Shown here piece by piece: positions 34,461 through 39,997 of a DNA stretch of 39,997 bases. The position numbers and the translations under genes were made by a program. Source of the stretch: Candidatus Dojkabacteria bacterium. Its GTDB lineage: Bacteria; Patescibacteriota; Dojkabacteria; J137. Where the stretch lies: positions 1-39,997 of the forward strand of contig JAUZRK010000001.1 in NCBI GenBank assembly GCA_030950485.1, given 5' to 3'. Below the pieces are notes generated by a model. The model saw nothing but the letters and a program-made list of their open reading frames with translations, made no database searches and was not told the origin of the DNA. The stretch's first letter is position 1. Each line of letters starts with the position of its first letter.

Positions 34461-35236
34461 CTAGAATTTACTTAAAATTGTGCTTAAACCTAATTTATAA
34501 TTATGTAATCTAACCTGATTCCTAAGTTCGCTCATATTTTGATGTGACGTAGAATTTACTGTCTCTTTTTCTATCAGATTATCGCTTATATAAAGCAATG
34601 CAGTTGAAGGAATATCAAAATATCTAGAAACTGCAAAGAAAGTAGCTGTTTCCATTTCAACTCCAACATATCCATGCTTAGACCAGCTCATTATATCCTC
34701 CCAACTCTCTCCTAACGTTGCCTGACAAGTAATTAACGATCCTCTTTTCTTATTGAATTCTTTGCTTATATTTTTATATACCTCTTCAGAAAGCTCCTCA
34801 TCTGGATAATGACAATCATCAATTGCTCCCCTATTGTATAGCTTTGTTGAACTCTCCTCTCCATAACTGTAAGTTGGTACAATAATGTCTCCTGAACTAG
34901 AGCCTTTCTGAAGTTCTCCAACACTACCAAGAAACATATTAACCTTAGATCCAAGCATAGAACCTATATGCATAAGTTCAGACATATGAGCTCCCCCATA
35001 AACCACGTCAAACCATATCTTCTTATCTTCAATATTTAAAACCTTAACTCTTTCGAAGAAATCATTTCCGATTGATTCAAAAGAAAAGTCTATTTTCATT
35101 TCTTTTAAAGCTAGCTCTAAAGCTTCCTCTTGTTTTTTCTATTACCGCTACCAGTAATCAAAATACCATCAACAGTATAATCTGGGGCTAAATTCAATGC
35201 TTCTTTCCATTGGTCAGTTGTAGTTTCTGTATACAT
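34461..35236 (-). pseudogene. Nucleoside phosphorylase (uridine/purine phosphorylase family), frameshifted
   Basis: The ORF track shows 34461-35099, but the N-terminus continues upstream to an ATG at 35236 (MYTETTTDQWKEALNLAPDY, VDGILITGSGNRK). The frame breaks in an A6 run (T6 at 35133-35138); seven As would give GNRKKQEEALELALKEMKIDF. The main part has WFDVVYGGAHMSEL, NMFLGSVGELQKG and the family's nucleoside-binding GVEMETATFFAVS. It would phosphorolyse a nucleoside to base and ribose-1-phosphate. With the adenosine kinase-like and S-adenosylhomocysteinase genes it points to nucleoside salvage. It is 5 bases downstream of the glycosyltransferase gene. Confidence 0.78.
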
Positions 35237-35241
35237 ATTTT

Positions 35242-36525
35242 TTATTCAACTAATTTTAAAATCATTTCTTCATAGTCTGGAAAAGTACTATCCCAGCTAA
35301 ATTCTTTTGCAAAATCAATGTTGTGTTTAATGATCTTTTGTCTAAGATTAAAGTCTTCTAAAAGCTTTCTTAGTATCCTTGCAAGTTTTTCATAATCGGC
35401 AAATTCAAAAACATACCCACTTTCCCCCTCCTTAATTAAAATATCATGCGCTTCATTTTGATATGTTGTAATAATAACATTTCCCTTAGCCATAGCCTCT
35501 ATTAATACTATACCGGTAGCTTCCCATTTACTTGGTAAAATATTAATCTGAGATGCCAGATACTTTTCATCTCTTTCTTGATCAGTAGGTGTATATATAA
35601 ATTCAACTTGATCATTTATCTCAAACTCATCAATCATTCTCTTAAGAGTTTTAGTATATTCACTTGCTTTACCCATTATTAAGAACTCGAATTTAGGCAG
35701 TGGCTTATGTTTTAAATCTTTTCTGCTTTCTCTATATCTTTCTTCCCTATTTAGTTTATTTATTGCTTCGAGTACAGTCTGAATACCTTTATACCAATTC
35801 ATTCTATTTAGATATGTAATGACAACTTTATCTCCTTTTTTATATTTAGGTACAACCTCCTCAACATATTCAGCATCAATTCCATTTGGTATAACAGCGA
35901 TACTTTCCTCCCTTATTTTATACAGAGATGTCATCCACTCCTTTTGCCTTGGTACTACCGCTATTACTTTTTCATACAATCTTGGAATGAGAATAGATAG
36001 GTATTTTGTATAAATACTTCTGGAAATTCTTCTGATTCGACCTTCTTTTTTACTAGCAGAAAATGCCATGAACGGACCGTGTGGAGTATTAACAAATTTC
36101 GTTTTATAACCTTTAAAATTTTCTTGTTTTTTAATTTTCTTAAAAAACCATCTTCGAAATTTATTATTTATTTTTTTAATTGTAAGAGCAAATTCAAACA
36201 ATATAAATCCAAAACCAGAAACATGAATTACATCTGCATCATTTTTTAAAATGCGCCAGAAAATCGAAGGAGAAAAGAATAAGTATGAAGGATTCTGAAT
36301 AAATGATTTATGTCTATGAATTTTTATACCTTTGTATTCTTCATATTTTGAAAGGTCAGTATCTCTAAACTTAAAATCACTAGTTAGTACAGTCACATCA
36401 TTCCCAGCAAGCACCATCCGCTCGGCCATAGTCTCTATATTCATCTCTGCTCCTGCTTTAAATGGATAAAACTTTGGAACTATATATGTGATTTTAATTT
36501 TTGCGTTTTCATTTGAATTATCCAT
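35242..36525 (-). CDS. GT4-family glycosyltransferase
   Basis: 427 residues, a normal length. The N-terminal domain has YIVPKFYPFKAGAEMNIETM, with the glycine-rich acceptor-side loop, and VTVLTSDFKF. The C-terminal domain has VITYLNRMNWYKGIQTVLEAI (donor-binding linker), and INILPSKWEATGIVLIEAMAKGNVIITT, the GT4 E-x7-E motif with E-A-T-G in place of E-G-F-G. It would transfer a nucleotide-activated sugar onto a lipid or glycan on the cytoplasmic side. A perfect TATAAT lies six bases before the ATG, suggesting a leaderless transcript. Confidence 0.92.
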   Translation of the reverse strand: MDNSNENAKIKITYIVPKFYPFKAGAEMNIETMAERMVLAGNDVTVLTSDFKFRDTDLSKYEEYKGIKIHRHKSFIQNPSYLFFSPSIFWRILKNDADVIHVSGFGFILFEFALTIKKINNKFRRWFFKKIKKQENFKGYKTKFVNTPHGPFMAFSASKKEGRIRRISRSIYTKYLSILIPRLYEKVIAVVPRQKEWMTSLYKIREESIAVIPNGIDAEYVEEVVPKYKKGDKVVITYLNRMNWYKGIQTVLEAINKLNREERYRESRKDLKHKPLPKFEFLIMGKASEYTKTLKRMIDEFEINDQVEFIYTPTDQERDEKYLASQINILPSKWEATGIVLIEAMAKGNVIITTYQNEAHDILIKEGESGYVFEFADYEKLARILRKLLEDFNLRQKIIKHNIDFAKEFSWDSTFPDYEEMILKLVE

Positions 36526-36531
36526 TATCTA

Positions 36532-36537
36532 ATTATA
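36532..36537 (-). promoter_or_regulatory. -10 box of a probable leaderless transcript for the glycosyltransferase
   Basis: TATAAT on the minus strand, separated from the ATG at 36525 by six bases (TAGATA). Transcription would start at or next to the start codon. No clear -35 was found. Confidence 0.5.
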
Positions 36538-36598
36538 GCTTAATATAAAACTGATCTACATAGTACAGTTATATTTATTTCTACCTAAGATTTACTTG

Positions 36599-37462
36599 TT
36601 AGTCATTAATTAATGAAGCTATAAATTGTTCAAAGATGCTACTTACATTTGCTGGTTCATTTCTTGTTCCTCTTTTTGGGTGTGGAGTTAAAAATGGACT
36701 ATCTGTTTCAAAAAATATTCCTTTCTCATAAAAATCAGAAGGTGATACATCATAGCTAATCTTACCTAATATTTTTCTATACATTTTTCTAACATCCTCA
36801 GCATTTTTGAAGGTTACTATGCCATTTACTCCTAGCCCCCATCCGTTATCCAAAATTCTTTTAGCAATTTCATAATCCCCTCCATACGAATGAAAAATAC
36901 CGACAGCATCTTTACTTTTTACAATTTCTAGACATAAATCCTCAGCATTTCTAGAATGAATAGTTAAAGGTAATACAAACTCCTTAGCTATATCTAAATG
37001 TAATTCAAATAATTCTCTTTGTAAACGAATAGATTCATTGTATTCGAATTCATTTATTTGACCGTCCGCCAAAGCTTTTTCTATCCAGTAAAGATCAATA
37101 CCGGTTTCACCAACACCTATTACATTCTCTATATTATTCTCAATTAATTTAGAAAGTTTAAATCTTGTAATGTTAAACCAGTCAATTTTGAAATGAAGTC
37201 CTTCAAATAATTCAGAAGTAGGAATTAAGACATCAGGATCAATACCAATGAAAGATTTTACAAATTCATTTTCTTTGGAAATTAGAATAGATTTTTCGCA
37301 AGATATTTTATTTACAGAAACATCAAAAATCTCCTTAACATTATTATCTTGTGCATTTTGAATTATTTTTTTAAGGTCTTCGTCATAGGACTCGTCATTT
37401 ATATGTGCATGAGAGTCAAAAAGATATTCAGGTTTACCAAAAAGTTCGAATAATGATTTCAT
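36599..37462 (-). CDS. tatD: TatD-family metal-dependent hydrolase/DNase
   Basis: 287 residues. The metal ligands of the TatD amidohydrolase fold are in place: FDSHAHIND (HxH), IGVGETGIDLYW (Glu), LTIHSRNAED (His), GIFHSYGGDYEIAK (His) and FFETDSPFLTPHPKRG (Asp). The family is linked to 3'-5' exonuclease and DNA-repair activity. There are some unusually long loops, for example LADGQINEFEYNES, but nothing is missing. It is divergent from rpsT, with about 150 bases between them for both promoters. Confidence 0.93.
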   Translation of the reverse strand: MKSLFELFGKPEYLFDSHAHINDESYDEDLKKIIQNAQDNNVKEIFDVSVNKISCEKSILISKENEFVKSFIGIDPDVLIPTSELFEGLHFKIDWFNITRFKLSKLIENNIENVIGVGETGIDLYWIEKALADGQINEFEYNESIRLQRELFELHLDIAKEFVLPLTIHSRNAEDLCLEIVKSKDAVGIFHSYGGDYEIAKRILDNGWGLGVNGIVTFKNAEDVRKMYRKILGKISYDVSPSDFYEKGIFFETDSPFLTPHPKRGTRNEPANVSSIFEQFIASLIND

Positions 37463-37609
37463 TAATGATTAAAGATTTAAAATTCAAATAAATTTTAACA
37501 TTATGAAGAGTATAATACCTACCCTGTCACTATTGTTAATAATTCTCTATTGCTTCGTTTACTTCTTTCTGCTAAAATCTCTGTGATCTTAAAATAACAT
37601 TGAATACAC

Positions 37610-37870
37610 ATGGCAAATACAAAGTCTGCACAAAAAGCAATTAGGTCTTCAGCAAGAAAGACACTAATTAATCTAAAAATTAGAAGAGCTTACAAGGCTG
37701 CTAGAAAAGCTGTCTTAGATGCTGTTTCAAATAAAGATAAAAAGTCAGCAGAGACTCTAATACCAAAAGCTTACAAAGAAATTGATAAAGCTGCAAAAAA
37801 GAATGTTCTTCACAAGAATACAGCAGCACGATACAAATCAAATCTTAGTTCAATAATTAAGAGTATCTAA
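37610..37870 (+). CDS. rpsT: Ribosomal protein bS20
   Basis: 86 residues, Lys/Ala-rich and helical, with the family start ANTKSAQKAIRSSARKTLINLKIRRAYK and the end KNTAARYKSNLSSIIKSI. It binds the 5' domain of 16S rRNA and aids 30S assembly. It stands as a single gene, divergent from tatD. No Shine-Dalgarno; a TAAAAT lies 14 bases before the ATG, so the leader would be short. Confidence 0.96.
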   Translation: MANTKSAQKAIRSSARKTLINLKIRRAYKAARKAVLDAVSNKDKKSAETLIPKAYKEIDKAAKKNVLHKNTAARYKSNLSSIIKSI

Positions 37871-37914
37871 ATTATAACCTCTTGCCATCGGCTTAGATAA
37901 ATAATACACTAGTA

Positions 37915-38472
37915 ATGTATTACTTATTTTCGATGAATAAATCCTTAATAAAAGTTCTGGGACATACTATAGTTCCCGCCTTTGTCCTAGTTGTCTCTAA
38001 ATTAATTGGAGTTATATTTTCGGCAGAAGTTCTTTCAAGCAATATAAAATTTAAAGATATTAGTGATAGTATTTTAAAATCTGGTACATTTGTAAATGGA
38101 TCCGATTTATTAGAAATTAATTCATACTCTGATTTAATAATGTATGTAGCTATTGCAAGCTATTTTTCACTTATATTAATAAGGTCTGTTTATCTCCATA
38201 ATACTCATGTTAATCCTATTCATGTAAGAAGGCTCCATAAATTAAATCTTACTGCATTAATAAAAGATACTTACGATATTTACCATGAAGCAACTGTGGG
38301 TATGTTTTTTTTATGGATTACAAATACTATTATTCTTATTAACACTTTTTTAGAAAGAACATATTTATGGGTAAGTATATTAACCCTTCTAAGTTCTCTA
38401 TTACTAAGTATTATTTTAATTCACGATGTAAATCGAGAAATAAAAGAATTTAATACAAAAAGAGTTATTTAG
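37915..38472 (+). CDS. Multi-helix membrane protein of unknown function
   Basis: 185 residues with four hydrophobic segments: TIVPAFVLVVSKLIGVIF, LIMYVAIASYFSLILI, FFLWITNTIILINTFL and LWVSILTLLSSLLLSIIL, and a charged cytoplasmic loop between the second and third (HVNPIHVRRLHKLNLT). The first six residues may not be translated, since a Met with a more usual start (MNKSLIKVLG) is at position 7 (37933). No family is recognised. It lies between rpsT and the Nudix gene on the plus strand. Confidence 0.65.
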   Translation: MYYLFSMNKSLIKVLGHTIVPAFVLVVSKLIGVIFSAEVLSSNIKFKDISDSILKSGTFVNGSDLLEINSYSDLIMYVAIASYFSLILIRSVYLHNTHVNPIHVRRLHKLNLTALIKDTYDIYHEATVGMFFLWITNTIILINTFLERTYLWVSILTLLSSLLLSIILIHDVNREIKEFNTKRVI

Positions 38473-38488
38473 TATATAATAATTTGTT

Positions 38489-38494
38489 TATAAT
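38489..38494 (+). promoter_or_regulatory. -10 box of a probable leaderless transcript for the Nudix gene
   Basis: TATAAT followed by AAATGC and the ATG at 38501. A second TATAAT lies 14 bases further upstream. Both are just past the end of the membrane-protein gene. Confidence 0.5.
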
Positions 38495-38500
38495 AAATGC

Positions 38501-39010
38501 ATGTCGTCAAAACCCCTAGTCCAAATAGTAAATGAAGATGATGGATATCTTGGTGTTACTGACAGAGAGAAAGTAATCAATAATCCTAATATGATTCACA
38601 GAACTGTGGAGCTAATGATTATTAACGAAAAAAAACAACTTTTGCTTTCGCAAAGGAGTCAAAGTAAAGTTTTTGAGCCAGGTCAATATAAAATTGCTAT
38701 TTCAACTTTCATTGAAGAAGGAGAAGAGCCAATTGAATCCTGTGCAAGGGTAATGGAAAAAGAGCTTGGAGTTAAACCAATTCCAGTCCAATTCCTACTA
38801 AAGCTATACGATAAAAATGATCACGAAGTGAAATACATACACTACTACTTTTGTCATTACTTCTTAGATGACTTTAAACCAAATCACGAAGAAATCGAGC
38901 ATATAGCATGGGTAGATATTTCAGAAGCCGAGGACTTTATAAAAAAGCATAAAGATAATATGAGTAGAACGGATAAACTTATAGTAGATCACTTACAAAC
39001 AATAATGTAA
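38501..39010 (+). CDS. Nudix hydrolase-like protein (isopentenyl-diphosphate isomerase-like)
   Basis: 169 residues with the Idi-like pattern: GYLGVTDREKVINNPNMIHRTVELMI, QLLLSQRSQSKVFEPGQYKIAIS, and VKYIHYYFCHYFLDDFKPNHEEIEHIAWVD. The Nudix box is degenerate, EEPIESCARVMEKELGV: the E-x7-R spacing and the final E-L-G-V remain, but the first Gly and the Glu after the Arg are replaced, so catalysis is uncertain. It could be a house-cleaning pyrophosphatase or a YfcD-like protein rather than a true isomerase. Confidence 0.8.
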   Translation: MSSKPLVQIVNEDDGYLGVTDREKVINNPNMIHRTVELMIINEKKQLLLSQRSQSKVFEPGQYKIAISTFIEEGEEPIESCARVMEKELGVKPIPVQFLLKLYDKNDHEVKYIHYYFCHYFLDDFKPNHEEIEHIAWVDISEAEDFIKKHKDNMSRTDKLIVDHLQTIM

Positions 39011-39079
39011 TCTTTCATAATTCTTTCATTTATAAATTTATTTTCCATTTGATCTATTTACTCTGAGTTATTCTTAGTT

Positions 39080-39436
39080 ATGAGTAATTTTTCAAAAGGA
39101 AAATATGCCGAGCATATTGCTACAAAATATTTAACTGATCTAGGTTATATAATATTAGAAAACAATTTCTATACAACTGAAGGAGAGCTTGATATTATAG
39201 CCAGATATAAAGAGTTTATAGTTTTTATTGAAGTAAAAAGCTTAAGTTATTACTCTAAGTTCTCAATCTACTCTACACTTATAAAGACCAAACGCTTACG
39301 GATTAAAAAATCTATTTATACTTGGCTTAGAAAATATAATTTACAATCTGAAATCTGGAGATTAGACTTTATCGGTATTATTTTGGGAGGTAAGACAGAG
39401 TACTCTATTGAACATTTTAAATTCGTTGAAATTTAA
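39080..39436 (+). CDS. YraN-family (UPF0102) endonuclease-like protein
   Basis: 118 residues, the usual length. It starts GKYAEHIATKYLTDLGYIILENNF and carries the restriction-nuclease-like core TTEGELDIIARYKEFIVFIEVKS (GE-x-D...E-x-K), then the basic KTKRLRIKKSIYTWL and the strand RLDFIGI. The family is predicted to bind or cut nucleic acid, often near ribosomal and DNA-processing genes; its role is not settled. A TATTCT sits five bases before the ATG. Confidence 0.9.
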   Translation: MSNFSKGKYAEHIATKYLTDLGYIILENNFYTTEGELDIIARYKEFIVFIEVKSLSYYSKFSIYSTLIKTKRLRIKKSIYTWLRKYNLQSEIWRLDFIGIILGGKTEYSIEHFKFVEI

Positions 39437-39544
39437 GATTTTTAGTAGTAATAATTATTCTATTAATTATTGTTGCATAAATCCGAATGTTAAGATAAGA
39501 TTTAGTATAGGTAGAATGCGTTAGCAGAAACATATCAAAAGTGC

Positions 39545-39550
39545 TAAAAT
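39545..39550 (+). promoter_or_regulatory. -10 box before the zinc-ribbon gene
   Basis: TAAAAT, seven bases before the ATG at 39558, with TTAGCA 18 bases upstream as a possible -35. The transcript would be leaderless or nearly so. Confidence 0.5.
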
Positions 39551-39557
39551 ATTTATT

Positions 39558-39935
39558 ATGAAAAACAAGATAAAACATAGTAACCTACCAATCGATTTAT
39601 TAAAGCAAACACCTGAAGTATTGCCTAAATACTGTGATAGGTGTGGTAATCACTACTCTGAGACAGATTTAGAACAGATTAAATCTGAATCTACAAAAGC
39701 ATCTTTTAGACTAGGATGTAAATCATGTGGTAATAGCTATATCTTTCATATAAATACACCTATGAACGGAATTCTTTCAGCAAGAAGATTCCCTTTTAAA
39801 CCTGCAATTACTACTAAAGAATTAAAAAAATTCTCTAAAAGTACTACTATAGATACAGATGAAGTTATAGATTTATATAGCTCTCTAAAAAAGGTAGATA
39901 CTATTGAGGACTTTAATAAGCTTTTTCATAAGTAA
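39558..39935 (+). CDS. Small zinc-ribbon protein of unknown function
   Basis: 125 residues. Two CxxC knuckles, YCDRCGNHY and LGCKSCGNSY, about 30 residues apart, form a likely zinc ribbon. The rest is helical (ITTKELKKFSK, DTDEVIDLYSSLKKVDTIEDF). No enzymatic motif is seen; a nucleic-acid-binding or regulatory role is only a guess. It ends two bases before the convergent partial gene at the window edge. Confidence 0.7.
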   Translation: MKNKIKHSNLPIDLLKQTPEVLPKYCDRCGNHYSETDLEQIKSESTKASFRLGCKSCGNSYIFHINTPMNGILSARRFPFKPAITTKELKKFSKSTTIDTDEVIDLYSSLKKVDTIEDFNKLFHK

Positions 39936-39937
39936 CA

Positions 39938-39997
39938 CTAGAATTCAATTTTCTTACTATTTGCTATTAATATCTCAGGCATTTCTCTAATGTCTGC
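39938..39997 (-). CDS. C-terminal end of an unidentified protein, partial
   Basis: The last 60 bases read on the minus strand as an open frame of 19 residues, ADIREMPEILIANSKKIEF, ending at TAG 39940-39938. The composition looks coding and the convergent position (two bases from the zinc-ribbon stop) is typical. It is too short to name. Confidence 0.45.
   Translation of the reverse strand, partial: ADIREMPEILIANSKKIEF

Noticed and set aside
10357-35138. Programmed ribosomal frameshifting as the explanation of the split genes
   Set aside because: The sites share no slippery heptamer or downstream structure, need both +1 and -1 shifts, and occur in unrelated families.
1-39997. CRISPR arrays, tRNA genes or rRNA genes
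   Set aside because: I read both strands for regularly spaced short repeats, cloverleaf patterns and rRNA landmarks and found none that I could support.
1-39997. Alternative genetic code with TGA as glycine
   Set aside because: TGA ends the GIY-YIG and tandem glycosyltransferase genes at the expected places, and no gene needs TGA as a sense codon.

Overview
The window is AT-rich with gene-dense, mostly minus-strand coding, stop codons TAA, TAG and TGA, and almost no Shine-Dalgarno motifs. The gene content (rpoB-rpoC-rpsL-rpsG, a family of secreted DUF5648-repeat proteins, many small membrane proteins, few biosynthetic genes) suggests a member of the Candidate Phyla Radiation (Patescibacteria), perhaps near Dojkabacteria or Microgenomates. 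That placement is inference from memory of these lineages. TGA ends several genes, so the SR1/Gracilibacteria code does not apply.

Layout. 1-1097: end of a Wzm/Wzt-like polysaccharide ABC exporter. 1176-2229: two near-identical ~277-bp palindrome-rich repeats with 15-bp terminal inverted repeats flank a GIY-YIG nuclease gene, with a third 3'-end fragment beside them. 2341-12950: a surface/secretion island with four of the window's five modular secreted proteins built on a three-repeat DUF5648 block, a tandem glycosyltransferase and two small membrane proteins. 13067-21708: ribosomal proteins S7 and S12 and both large RNA polymerase subunits, read rpoB>rpoC>rpsL>rpsG on the minus strand from a good promoter at 21855-21883. 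21917-26433: methyl-cycle and nucleoside genes (SAM methyltransferase, S-adenosylhomocysteinase, PfkB kinase resembling adenosine kinase, SDR, HD hydrolase). 26620-28716: ABC-2 exporter. 28812-32739: an unknown membrane protein, a split GH1-like glycosidase and a GNAT. 33202-36525: fifth DUF5648 protein, nucleoside phosphorylase, glycosyltransferase. 36599-39997: TatD, bS20, membrane protein, Nudix, YraN, zinc-ribbon protein and a clipped convergent gene.

Points that stand out. (1) The GIY-YIG gene with its paired structured repeats looks like an undescribed small composite mobile unit. (2) The DUF5648 block always has exactly three repeats with position-specific signatures and a conserved cysteine pair, which suggests one closed threefold domain used as a shared module. 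(3) The RNA polymerase has unusual moving parts: the trigger-loop His is replaced, two bridge-helix glycines are replaced, and the rifampicin pocket is changed. S12 has a ~24-residue insertion and changes at both classical streptomycin positions. (4) Several -10 boxes sit only 5-11 nt before the ATG, so leaderless transcripts are likely common. (5) Seven genes carry frame disruptions, mostly one base in a homopolymer, so either the assembly has uncorrected indels or these genes are decaying or phase-variable; raw reads would decide.
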